Made by a program: the position numbers and the translations under genes | The notes under the pieces: generated by a model | The model's database searches: none | What the model was told of the DNA's origin: nothing | The model's input: the letters and a program-made list of their open reading frames with translations, nothing else | From: Undaria pinnatifida | Lineage: Eukaryota > Sar > Phaeophyceae > Laminariales > Alariaceae | Direction of reading: 5' to 3' | DNA length: 64,000 nucleotides | NCBI GenBank assembly: GCA_012845835.1 | Contig: JABAKD010000025.1 | Span: 24,537,923-24,601,922, forward strand | In this document: positions 12,382 to 21,639 of the stretch, piece after piece | How positions within the stretch are numbered: position 1 is the stretch's first letter | Layout of the letters: each line of letters starts with the position of its first letter

Positions 12382-12925
12382 CAATTCCACGATGGCATGC
12401 GATCTCGCGTGCGTACAGTTGGCGGTGAGTAGTCTGAATGGTTTGACGTCACCGGGGGACTGCGGCAAGGTTGTGTACTGTCACCCTTTCCCGTCAACGT
12501 AATTTTCGACGCTGGGATACGCGTTTTCCTGACACGCTTAAGTGAAGACCCAGATATTGTGGAGGACCTGATTCACCTCGAGGAGGACCTCGGGGAGAAG
12601 GGGGGCGAGGTTGAACCACTAGCATGTGCGCGGAAGACAGTCTAAAACATGCTGTACGTCGACGATGAAGACATTGTGTCAACGACGGCGGAATGCCTAG
12701 CGACGATGATGGCCGTCATTGTGGCCCTTTTTGAAGCGGCGGAACTCCGCGTAGTTGAAAAAAAAACAGCGGCAATGCTGCTGCGGACACCCAACTTGGT
12801 GGTCCCGACCTCATTGCTCGTCGTCGAAGCAGTGGGCTAGAGGTATATGACAACGATGTCGGGTCTGTAATTTCGACGGTCTTATCGACACAAACGCCGA
12901 CATCATAAAGAGATCGAAAGAGGGC
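12382..12925 (+). pseudogene. Reverse transcriptase fragment (5' part)
   Basis: Frame-by-frame reading gives FHDGMRSRVRT, a stop, then SEWFDV, GGLRQGCVLSPFPVN (RT motif 4-5 region, GxRQGCxLSP), SEDPDIVEDLIHLEEDLGE, a second stop, and MLYVDD at 12,649, the RT catalytic YxDD box. It is followed by the downstream helix and EKKTAAMLLRTP. This order is diagnostic of non-LTR retrotransposon RTs. After about 12,840 the frame shifts, and EIERG can be read close to the point where the foldback element begins. The enzyme would copy element RNA into DNA at the target site. In-frame stops before FDV and before NMLYVDD make it a pseudogene. Confidence 0.8.
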
Positions 12926-12944
12926 CACCTGCACTCTCTGAAGT

Positions 12945-13746
12945 TTCGGTGGAAGCTCGTGAAAGCTTTAGTGGAAGCTTCCGTGGAGGATGTGGAAGAT
13001 TCCACGACTTCCACGGAAGCTTCCATGGCTACCATGGAAGCTTTCATGGAAGCGATTGAAGCTTCCATGGGAGCGGGGAAGCTTCCGGTGAAGCAATGGA
13101 AGCTTCTATGGAACTGTGGAAGCTTCCACGGAAGCTTCCACGCTTTCATGCCGTGCACGCTTTAATGAAAGCATACACAGACGCTTCCGTGAAAGATTTC
13201 ATGAAAGCTTCCACCAAAGCAACTTCCACGGAAGCTTCAATAAAAGCTTACGCGGAAGCTATTTCCACAGAAGCTTTCACGAAGGCTTCCGCGGGAGCAG
13301 CTTCCACGGAAGCTTCCATGAAAGCTTCCACGGAAACAACTTCGACGGAAGCTCCCACGGAAGCTTCCACCGAGACAACTTCAACGGAATCATCAATGAA
13401 AGCTTCCACGGAAGCTACTTCCACAGCAGCTTTAATGAAAGCTTGCACTGAAGCACCCTCCACGGAAGCTTCCATGACACCTTCCATGGAGATAACCTCC
13501 ACGGCAGCTTCCATGACAGATTTCACGGAAGCTTCCACGGAAGAAACTTCTACGAAAGCTTCCACGGAAGCAACTTCCACGGAAGCTTCCACCCAAGCAA
13601 CGTCCACAAAAGCTTCCACTGAAGCAACATTCACATAATCTTCCACGAGAGCAACTTCCAAGATTGCTTTGGCGAAGCTTCCTCGAAACCAACTGCCACG
13701 GAAGCTTCCATGAATACTATCACGGAGGCTTCCACGGAAGCAAACT
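12945..13746 (+). repeat. Satellite left arm of foldback A
   Basis: A tandem array of degenerate units built on the palindromes GGAAGCTTCC and TTCCATGGAA, joined by ACTTCC or AACTTCC spacers. The dominant orientation is ACGGAAGCTTCC. Because the unit is palindromic and 3-periodic, both strands stay open and read as Glu-Ala-Ser-Thr or similar strings. I take that as a by-product, not a gene. Confidence 0.75.
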
Positions 13747-13748
13747 AG

Positions 13749-13772
13749 CCCTAACACTTACCCTAACCCTAA
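13749..13772 (-). repeat. Telomere-like repeat in the centre of foldback A
   Basis: CCCTAACACTTACCCTAACCCTAA: three CCCTAA units with one degenerate unit, in CCCTAA orientation on the + strand. It lies at the switch point between the two inverted satellite arms, and is followed by a short AT-rich stretch to about 13,794. Foldback B has the TTAGGG orientation at its own switch point. Confidence 0.75.
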
Positions 13773-13794
13773 GCATATATTTATAAGTTACCTC

Positions 13795-16700
13795 CATGGA
13801 AGCTTTCATTGCTTCGACGAAAGCTTCCATTACTTTCATTAAAGCTTCTATGGAAGCTTTCGTGAGAGTTACTTCTATGGAATCTTTCGCGGAAGCTTCG
13901 TGGAAGTTCCTGAGGAAATTGTTTCCGTGGAAGCTCTCATATCTTCAATGTCTTCCATTGAAGCTTCCACAGATTCTTCAACGAAAGCCTCCGTGGAAGT
14001 GACTTGTGTGAAACTCTCCTAACAATCCGTGACAGCTTTAATTACTACCATGAAAGCTTCCATACCTTCCATGAAATCATCAATGAAAGCCTCCGTGGAA
14101 GTTATCTCCTTAAAAGCTTGCGTGAAAGCTTTAGTACAAATTACTCTCGTGGAAGCTTCCATAACTTCCCCGAAGGCTTCCATCACTTCCATGAAAGCTT
14201 TCACGAACGCTTCCGCGGAGATTGCTCCCATGAAAGCTTTCGTGGATACTTTCATGGAAGCTCCCGTAGACGTTGTTGCCGTGAAAGCTTCCATATCTTC
14301 CATGTATTCCATGGAACCTTCCACGGAAGCTTTCGTGGAAGCTTGCATGGAAGCTCCCGTAACCGTTGATGCCGTGGAAGCATTTTTATCTCGCATATCT
14401 TCCATGGAAGCTTTTACGGGAGCTTCTACGAAAGCTTCCGTGGAAGTTACTTCCTCCATGATATCCGCAAAAGATTTCAATAATTCCATGAAAGCTTGCG
14501 TTACCTCCCTGAAAGCTTCCGTGAAAGCTTCCGTGGAAGTTACTTCCGCGCAACCTTCCATAATGATCGCAAAAGCACCCATTACTTCCATGAAAGCTTC
14601 CATGAAAGCTTTAGTGAAAATTACATCCCTGGAAGCTTTTGTGGAAGCTTTGGTGGAAGCTCCCGTTGAAGGTTTTTCGAGGAAGCTTCTATATATATTC
14701 CACATCTTCCATAGACGCTTCCACGGAAGTTTCCAGGAAAGCTTCCGTGGACGTTTTCTCCGTGAAAGCCTCCACAACGCCCGCGAACGGTTCCATTACT
14801 TCCATGAAAGCTTCCATAGAAGCTTTCGTGGATGTTACTTTAATGTAAGCTTACGCGGAAGCTTTCGTTGAACTTCCGTGCAAGTTGTTTCTGTGGAAGC
14901 TGTCATATCATCCATATCTTGCACGGAGGCTTGCACGAAAGCTTCCGTGGAAGTTACTTCCGTGAAAGCGTCCATAACGTCCGCCAACGCTTCCACTACT
15001 TCCGTGAAAACTTCCATGAAAGCTCCTGTGGAAGTTACTGCGGTGAAAGCTTGCATAACGTCCGCGAAAGCTGCCATTACGTCAATATAATCTTCCAGAG
15101 AAGCTTTCGTGGAAGTTACTTCACCGCTATAGCTTCCGCGAAAGCTTCCATTACCGCCATGAAAGCTTCCATAACTTCCATGCAATAATAAATAAAAGCC
15201 TCTGTGGCAGTTGCATCCCTGACAGCTTTTTTTTGAGAGCTTCCGTGTAAATTTACTTCCGTGGAAGTTTCCATTCCTTCCGCGAAGGCTCCCATTACAT
15301 CCGTGAAAGCTTTCATGAACGCTTCCGCGGAAGTTACTTCATGAAAGCTTCCGTGGATACGTTCATTGAAGCTCCGTAGAAGTTGCTTCCGTGGGAGTTA
15401 CTTACGTGAAAACCTCCATATCATCCGCGAATTGTTTCTTTACTTCCATGAAAGCTTCCGTTACTTCCATGAAAGCTTCACATGAAAGCTTCCGTGGAAG
15501 TTACGTTTGTGCAAGCTTTCATAACGTCCGCGAAAGCTTCCTTTACTTCCATGAAAGCTTCGATGAAAGCTTTAGCGGGAATCACTTCCGTAGATGTTTT
15601 TGTGGAAGCTTTGGTGGAAGGTCCCGTTGAATGTTTTTTGAGCAAGCTTTATATCTTCCATATATTCCATGGACGCTTCCACGGAAGCTTTCACGAAGGC
15701 TCCCATGGGAGTTGATTCCGTGAAAGCTTCCATAACGTCCGCGAACGCTTCCATTACTTCCATGAAAGCTTCCATTAACCCTCCTGTGGAAGTAACTTCC
15801 GTGAAAGCTTTCACAACCCCCGCAAAGGCTTCTATTACGTCCATAAGTGCTTCCATGGAGGCTTTTGTGGAAGTTACTTCCATGGAAGTTTACGCGGAAG
15901 ATTTCGTGGAAGCTCCCGTGGAAGTTGCTTCCGTGGAAGCTTTCATATCTTCAATAGCTTCCACGGAGGCTTGCACGAAATCTTCGGTGGAAGTTACTTC
16001 CGTGAAAGCCTCCAGAACGTCCGCGAACGCTTTCACTCCTTCTCCGTGAAAACTTCCATGAATGCTCTTGTGGAAGTTACTTTCGTGAAAGGATTCATAT
16101 CCCCCGCGAAAAATTTCATTACGTCCATAAAAGCTTCTATTGAAGCTTTTGTGGAAGTTACTTCCATGGAAGCTTACGCGGGAGCTTTCGTGGAAGCTTT
16201 CATATTTTCCATATCTTCCATGGGAGCTTCCACGGAAGGTTTTGTGGAAGCTTCCGTGGATGCTACGCCTGTGAAAACCTCTATAACCTTCGCGAAATCA
16301 TCTATTGTTTCCATGAAAGCTTCCATGATAACACCCGTGGACGTTACTACCGTGAAAGTTTCCATAATCTTCTCGAAACATTCTTTTACTTCCATGAAAG
16401 CTTCCATGGAATATTCCATGGAAGATACTTCCATGGAAGCTTCCACGCAAGCTTCAGGGCAAGTTTCTTCCGAGGACGTTACTTCCGTGAAAGCTTCCAT
16501 AACGTCCACGAAAGCCTCTATTACTTTCGTTAAAGCTCCCGTGGAAGTTACTTCCGTGAAAACTTCCATGAAAGCTTCCGTGGACGTTACTTCCGTGAAA
16601 ACGTCCATAACGTCCGCGAAAGCTTTGATTACTTTCGTTAGAACTTCCATGAAAGCTTCCGTGGACGTTAATTCTATGAAACCTTCCATAACTTCCGCGA

Positions 16701-16950
16701 AAGCTTCCATCACTTCCATGAAAGCTTCCATGGAAGCTTTCGTGGAAGATACTTCCACGGAAGCATTCCTGGAAACTTTCGAGGCAGCTCCCGCGGAAGT
16801 TACTTCCGTGGAAGCCTTCATATTTTCTATATCGTTCATGGTAGCTTCCACGGAATCCTCCATGGAAGCTTCCATAGCTTTCATATCTTCCACTGAAGCT
16901 TTCATGGAATTGGTGAAAGCTTCCACGGAAGCTTTCACGAGCTTTCACGC
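13795..16950 (-). repeat. Satellite right arm of foldback A
   Basis: A 3.15 kb array in the orientation opposite to the left arm (GCTTCCGTGGAAG, TTACTTCCGTG). It has a visible higher-order pattern in which phrases like TCCATAACGTCCGCGAA and TTACTTCCATGAAAG recur roughly every 100-150 bp. The same phrases appear, reverse-complemented, in the left arm of foldback B. The open frames on both strands (up to 329 codons on + and 254 on -) are low-complexity shadows of the repeat. Confidence 0.75.
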
Positions 16951-16974
16951 AAAATGCTAGCAGAGCAGGAGAAG

Positions 16975-17640
16975 GTATCCGACCATCGTGGGCGTGATGC
17001 GATCGTTTTAAGCGCGAGCTGTACGATGTGGAGGATGTCCAGTTCATGGTAAACGTGGGCCTGCTAAATGCTGAAATGATGCAAACCCTGCTGTACGGGT
17101 GTGTGACTTAGGCGCTCGGCCTCGAGCACGTCGTCAAAATCTAAGCGACACACCCCAGCCCCAACCTGAGGATCATTGGCTCTCAACACCGACACCGCAC
17201 CGACCACCGAATGTCGTACGCCAAATGCTATCAAGAAGGCACAATCTGAGAGCGTTGAGACGACTATCCGAAAACGACGTCTCCTATTTGCGGGTGCCGT
17301 ACAAGGGGCAAACAATGAGCGACTGAGCCATCGAGTGATGTTCTGGACAATGGCCGGTGAGGTGAACCCGGAACAAGGCCGACTAGAAAAGTGCTGGAGG
17401 CGCAGTGTCTTGTGACCGACGTCAGGGTATTCGAAGCCAAAGATGGGTTCACGCATAGCTCCCCTTTACTGCTCGGGATAGAGACTGTGCTATAGCCGAG
17501 GGCGGCTAAGAAGTGTGGGAACTGGCACCTGGGGTGTATCGACGCGGTGGGTCACTTTATGACGAGATGGCACAGGGGCAAGGCGGAGAAGAGCTGGCAA
17601 CACCTCACAGCTGGGGACGCTAAGAGCAGCAACCAGGGGA
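16975..17640 (+). pseudogene. Reverse transcriptase fragment (3' part)
   Basis: This continues the RT interrupted at 12,928: IRPSWA, a stop, CDRFKRELYDVEDVQFM, MMQTLLYGCVT, then in another frame ESVETTIRKRRLLFAGAVQG and RVMFW, and finally HFMTRWHRGKAEKSW. The RELYD, LLYGC, RRR.LFAG and RVMF words are the conserved C-terminal tail of the same non-LTR RT family as the 5' part. The reading frame changes at least twice. The 5' part ends at EIERG and this part resumes at IRPSW, so the foldback entered a single continuous RT coding region. Confidence 0.75.
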
Positions 17641-17642
17641 AA

Positions 17643-17706
17643 CCGGGGGGGGCGGTCGGGCGGGGGGGGGGGAGGTTTGGGGGGGGGGGGGGCGGGAGGG
17701 GGGGGC
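17643..17706 (+). repeat. G-rich tract at the LINE 3' region
   Basis: Runs of 5-13 G separated by one or two bases, directly after the last recognisable RT codons. It has clear G-quadruplex potential on the + strand. It may be part of the LINE 3' UTR or a later expansion. Confidence 0.6.
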
Positions 17707-17993
17707 AGTTGTACTGATATGGCTGTAGATGACTGCACAAACAAAATGGTAGATCGTGTTGCAAAGGGCCAGTCCGACTAACAAGTAGAGCGTGTGCTAC
17801 TATAGCTCTGAGCCCTTGACAGCGAGTGGTAGTTTCTACTTTGTTGTCGTTGAGTTCAATGTTGGGAGCGCAAAAGCGGCAATAACGACTTGCTGTCGTT
17901 GTGCTTTGTTTTGTTTTGCTCTTTGTATTTGTTTTGTGCTCCCCCTATTTCCTTTCTCACCGGACCTATACTGGTACCTTTTCTCTGTTCTTG

Positions 17994-18106
17994 GTGTGGT
18001 TTTTGTCCGCAAAACAACAGTTTTATCTTAGTGTTGTTTCTGTCCACAAAACACAGGTTATCTTCTTTGTGTTGTCGGGTCCGTACAACAGGTATCTGTT
18101 CCTCTT
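17994..18106 (+). repeat. Three tandem 37-38 bp repeats
   Basis: Three diverged units starting at 17,994, 18,031 and 18,069, each with a GTGTTGT start, a GTCC(G/A)CAAAACA-like middle and a TTATCTT-like end. They lie in a T-rich stretch without coding support (the local hydrophobic frame follows from base composition). Short 3' tandem repeats are common in LINE 3' UTRs, so they may belong to that insertion. Confidence 0.5.
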
Positions 18107-18550
18107 GACCACGTATTTTGTTGTTCTTGCAGATTTCCGGTTCCGAGCTTCTGCCATTATATTCTTCAGAACACCTGTCGTTTGTTTGCTTCCTTTTCTT
18201 TTTCTTTAATGTTCCTCTTTTCATCCGTATTTTATGGTCCGGCTTGTTTCGTTGTGTTTTCGTTCCTGGTACATTAGCATTTCATATGCTTCACCTTGAT
18301 TAATTTGGACTGCTTGCTTTACTCTGTTTCTGAGTATGTTCGCAAAAGGTTGGTATATATCTAGGTTAAAGAATCGGCACGGACTCTGGGTGTACAGGTG
18401 TCGTTGGATACGTAGCAACCTACGTACGACGTGATGTACAGAGCGCACACAGCGAGGAATGAAAAATCCCGTGTTGAAGCTCGCGCGAGTAGGATTTGAG
18501 GAGCTCAGTCGTCCGGGAATTAAATTGGCCGAAATACGTGCAACAGCCCT

Positions 18551-18559
18551 GTCGTAGCC
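18551..18559. repeat. Left target-site copy of foldback B
   Basis: GTCGTAGCC flanks the element on the left and GTCGTAGCT (20,063-20,071) on the right, agreeing at 8 of 9 bases. The paralogous module at about 50.31 kb has a single copy (GTCGTGTCT) and no insertion. A 9 bp duplication is usual for foldback and Mutator-like elements. Confidence 0.6.
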
Positions 18560-20062
18560 GGTTTCCTGCACCCCTTGAATTTTGCGTGGAAGCTCGTTAG
18601 CGCTTCCGTTGAAGCTGTCACCGCTTCCACGGAAGCTTCCGTGGAAGCTCCCACGTAAGATATAGAAGATATGAAAGCTTCCACGGAAGTAACTTCGACG
18701 GGAGCTTCCACGAAAGGTTGGACGCAAGCTTCCATGAAAGTAACTTATACGGAAGCTTTCATGATAGCTTTCATGGAAGTAATGGAAGCTTTTGCGGACG
18801 TTATGGAACCATTCACGGAAGTAACTTCCACGAAAGCTTTCATGGAAGCTTTCACGAAGTTGGCTTCCACGAAAGCTTTAATGGAAGCTTTGATGGAGGT
18901 ATTGGCAATTTTCGCGGAAGTTATGGAAGCTTGCACGGAAGCAACGTCCACGGAATCTTTCATGGAAGGTTTCATGGAAGTAATGAAAGCTCTCGCGGAC
19001 GTTATGGAAGCTTTTACAGAAGAAATTTCCACGGAAGCTTGCATGGAAGCTTCTGTGGAAGCTTCCGTGTAAGATGTGTAAGATATGAAAGCTTTCACAA
19101 CCAAACATCCACGGGATCTCCCACGAAAGTTTCCACGAGAGCTTCCATGGAAGTAACTTCCACGAAAGCTTCCATGGAATCTTTCATGGAAGTAATAGAA
19201 GCTTTCGTGGAAGCAACGAAAGCTTCCATGGAAGAAACTGCCATGGAAGATGAAGGTTAGAGTTAGGGTTAGGGTTAGGGTTAGGTTTCTTCCGTGGAAT
19301 CTTTCGTGAAAGCTTTCATGGAAGCTTCCGTGGAAGTCGTTTCCGTTAAAGCCCCACGGAAGATTTCTTGGAAGTTGCTTCCGTGGAAGTTGCTTCCGCA
19401 GAAGCTTTCGAGAAATGTCTTTCGTGAAAGCGTTCGTGTGGAAGCTTCAAAGAAGTTACTTTCGTGAAAGCTTCTGTGGAAGTTGCTTTCGTGGAAGCTT
19501 TCGTGGAAGCTTTCATGGGAGCGTGCGAGGAAGTTGCTTTCGTGGAAGCTTTTTTGGAAGCTTGCGTGGAATCTTTCATGAAAGCTTCCTCGGAAGTATG
19601 CGTGAAAGATTCCGTGAAAGTGTCTTCCGTGGAAGCTTCCATGGAAGCTTCCGTGGAACTTGTCTCGATGAAAGCTTCCGTGCAACCTTTCATGAAAGCT
19701 TCCGTGGAAGTTGCTTCCGTGGAAGCTTTAGTGAAAGCTTCCGTGGAAGTTGCTTCTGTGGAAGCTTCCGTGGATGGTGTTGGGGGAGCTTCTGTGAAAG
19801 TTGCTTCCATGGAAGCTTTCACGGAAGCTTCCACGAACGCCACATCATGGAAGCGTGGAAGCTTCCAAAGTTCAACTGAAGCTTCCATTTCTCCCCCGGA
19901 AGCTTCCACCCTTCCATGGAAGCTTCCATTGCTTCCATAAAAGCTTCCATGGAAGCGATGAAATCTTCCGTGGAAGTCGTGGAAGCTTCCATATCTCCCA
20001 CGGAAGCTTCCATGGAAGCTTTCACGAGCTTTCAACAAAAAGGCAGATAGTGCAGGTGGCCC
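18560..20062. mobile_element. Foldback element B (1.5 kb, satellite arms, TTAGGG centre)
   Basis: The inverted ends CCTGCACC...TTTTGCGTGGAAGCTCG (left) and the complement of CCTGCACTATCTG...GAAAGCTCGTG (right) match the ends of foldback A. The left arm (about 18,580-19,250) is ACGGAAGC-type satellite. The right arm (about 19,290-20,040) is the reverse-complement type. The arms are nearly equal (0.67 and 0.75 kb), so this copy is a more regular hairpin than A. The centre is a TTAGGG run. It sits in module A copy 2, at a site that is empty in module A copy 4. No protein is encoded that I recognise. Long frames on both strands (up to 258 codons on -) are repeat shadows. Confidence 0.75.
19255..19285 (+). 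repeat. Telomere-like TTAGGG run in the centre of foldback B
   Basis: GGTTAGAGTTAGGGTTAGGG and onward: about five TTAGGG-type units over 31 bp, exactly between the two inverted satellite arms. The last units are undegraded. The orientation is opposite to the run in foldback A. Confidence 0.85.
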
Positions 20063-20071
20063 GTCGTAGCT
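20063..20071. repeat. Right target-site copy of foldback B
   Basis: GTCGTAGCT, the partner of 18,551-18,559. Sequence to the right continues as module A intron (GCATCGCTACCATACGGTA), matching GCATTGG...CATCGCTAACATACGGTA around 50.27-50.33 kb. Confidence 0.6.
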
Positions 20072-20289
20072 TGCATCGCTACCATACGGTAGCGGGTGTA
20101 GGGAGGTACCCCGCGTTTGCACTACAGAGGCCAGGCCACTCCACGTATTGAACGCTTACCCCGAACTGGTGTTTTTGCGCGCAAGATACCAACCTATTCC
20201 AGCTCCGCTTATATTATGAAACCTGGGCCACGTTTTACAATGGGAAGATTGCCTGTATTTTGGTTCTGACTACATTTGTGATATTTATA

Positions 20290-21600
20290 TAATTGGCGAT
20301 GTCAGAAAATAATGGTAACTGTATGATGATGGTGACAAACAGTGCATTACCACATCACCTCGCCTGTTGTATTTGACAATACGTATCTCTTTCTTATAAT
20401 TAACGATGTCAGAAAATAATGGTACCTACAAATATTCTATAATATATTCTAGCTTTCGATCCATGTATCATACAACAACAAATTATGAAGATTTAACACG
20501 ATATTTACTACACTTAAACACTGGGCTGCATGCTGCATCTAACATCAAACCTTCTAGAATAGTAAACAATACAAGCCGGATGTTATAAAGGCATGTCTTA
20601 TTGCTTCAATCGTTAGGTTTGTCCCCGTTGAGGATATATAGTTTCCGCGCACATATTGAAATGTCCCCCCCCCCCCCTCCCTTCCCCCTCCACTGACCCC
20701 TCTTGTCCTTTAAAAAAAACAAAACCCTCCCCCCCCCGCCCCCCCGTCCCCTGATTCCCCCCCCCCTTCCGCCTAGTTTGTCCAAACGCCCCACTCACAA
20801 TCAAAGTCGGCCTGAGTAATAAACACCTATACGCAGTTGACATCACGTCAGTATCTTTCTGACCATCCATGACGTAGTTTTCAAATCCCCCCCCTCCCCC
20901 CCCCCCCTCCAACGCCCCCTCTTTCCCAACCACCTGCACGATCGCCTAGACCTAGCACCACGCGTATAACAAGTAACTACATATCTTTAATCTCACAGCC
21001 GAAGAGTATTTGAATGCAGTTTGTGACCTAAACCTCCTACAAAAATCTCCCCCCCCCCCCCCCCCCTCTTGCTGTCCCTTACTCAAACGCCCCATAAATA
21101 TCGAAATCCGCCACATTAAAAAACTCTTCACGCACAGGATATCACCTCTTTTTCTTTCGAGAGCCATCCATGCCGCTGTGTCCCCCCCCCCCCCCCCCCC
21201 GCCTCGAACACCCCCTTCTTCCCCATCACCCGCACCATCGCCTAAGCCTAGCACCACACGCATCACAAACCCCTCACCTAAAACCCTTCCTCCCCCCCCC
21301 CCCCCCCCCCCCCCGCCCCAACCCCCCCCCCCCCCAATAATAAACTGGTGCCAAAACCATCAGATTTATCCCCTCGAATGGATTTATAGCTTACATGCAC
21401 AAATTGCCCCTTCCCCCCCCCCCCGCCCCCCCCCTCCAAACCCGCTCGCTTTTGATCAAAACCAGGCCCCCACGTCCTTCAAAACTCCGCCCCACCCCCC
21501 TCACCGGTTATTCGACTTACAAGATTCACTTGATAAACGGATACATTTCCCTTCACAGCTGTCAGATATTGTCCCCCTCAGAAACGGGTTTTAAAGTTTC
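20290..21600. repeat. C-rich repeat region
   Basis: Module similarity is lost near 20,285 and returns near 21,640-21,800, so this is an insertion or expansion relative to 50.52 kb. From 20,660 it holds runs of 7-19 C with two diverged copies of a segment of about 330 bp. Words such as CAAACGCCCCA, CATCCATG.CG and ACCTGCACGATCGCCTA / ACCCGCACCATCGCCTA recur, the latter also near 30,105. The proline-rich frames here are by-products of C runs. A diverged counterpart lies inverted at 58.5-58.9 kb. Confidence 0.6.
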
Positions 21601-21639
21601 CGCGCACAGACTGACTAAAATCATCCTGTTGACCCTGCT

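Larger units (their letters stand above)
12928..16969. mobile_element. Foldback element A (4.0 kb, satellite arms, telomere-like centre)
   Basis: The ends are inverted copies of each other: CCTGCACTCTCTG...GTGGAAGCTCGTGAAAGC on the left, and the complement of CCTGCTCTGC...TTTTGCGTGAAAGCTCG on the right. Foldback element B shares this terminal sequence. The interior is almost entirely GGAAGCTTCC-type satellite. The left arm (about 12,945-13,746) reads mainly ACGGAAGC. The right arm (about 13,795-16,950) reads the reverse complement (GCTTCCGT), so the element can fold on itself. The arms are unequal (0.8 against 3.2 kb). Near the turn lies a CCCTAA-type run. No transposase is visible. It interrupts the RT gene of a LINE. 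A target duplication is not clear. Confidence 0.7.
12360..18430 (+). mobile_element. Non-LTR (LINE-like) retrotransposon insertion, split by a foldback element
   Basis: Module A sequence stops near 12,355 and resumes near 18,435, compared with the uninterrupted copy at 50.18-50.22 kb. In between lie reverse transcriptase segments (12,382-12,925 and 16,975-17,640), a G tract (17,643-17,705) and a 3' region with short tandem repeats. The RT is interrupted by a 4.0 kb foldback element (12,928-16,969). Without it, the LINE remnant is about 2 kb and 5'-truncated, as is usual for LINEs. Stops and frameshifts show it is dead. Confidence 0.65.
4905..20285 (+). repeat. Intron module A, copy 2 (carries exon 2), loaded with insertions
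   Basis: Module A landmarks can be followed from about 4,905 to 20,285 only by skipping four insertions: a gypsy element (about 6,785-10,340), a LINE-like element (about 12,360-18,430), a foldback element inside that LINE, and a second foldback (18,560-20,062). The pieces rejoin in the order seen in copy 4 at 46.8-50.5 kb. For example, GTAACCGCATGTGAGTT near 12,325 and ACAGCGAGG near 18,447 correspond to adjacent sequence at 50,177-50,222. Without the insertions this copy is about 3.7-4 kb, close to the others. It joins module B downstream, as copy 4 does. Confidence 0.7.

Noticed and set aside
13096-16960. Long open frames on both strands (up to 329 codons on +, 254 on -) rich in Glu-Ala-Ser-Thr or Gly-Ser-Phe-His
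   Set aside because: They follow from a palindromic, 3-periodic satellite unit that lacks stops in several frames at once. There is no start context, no non-repeat domain, and the frames end where the satellite ends.
17856-18224. Hydrophobic + strand frames and the lysine-rich minus-strand frame
   Set aside because: T-rich region with short tandem repeats in a LINE 3' region; no domain and mutual shadows.
19346-20122. A 258-codon minus-strand frame and matching plus-strand frames in foldback B
   Set aside because: The same satellite effect. The non-repetitive start is module A intron, which is non-coding in the other copies.
20606-21594. Proline-rich frame of 194 codons and glycine-rich minus-strand frames
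   Set aside because: Produced by long C homopolymers; no domain and no conservation of frame between the repeat units.
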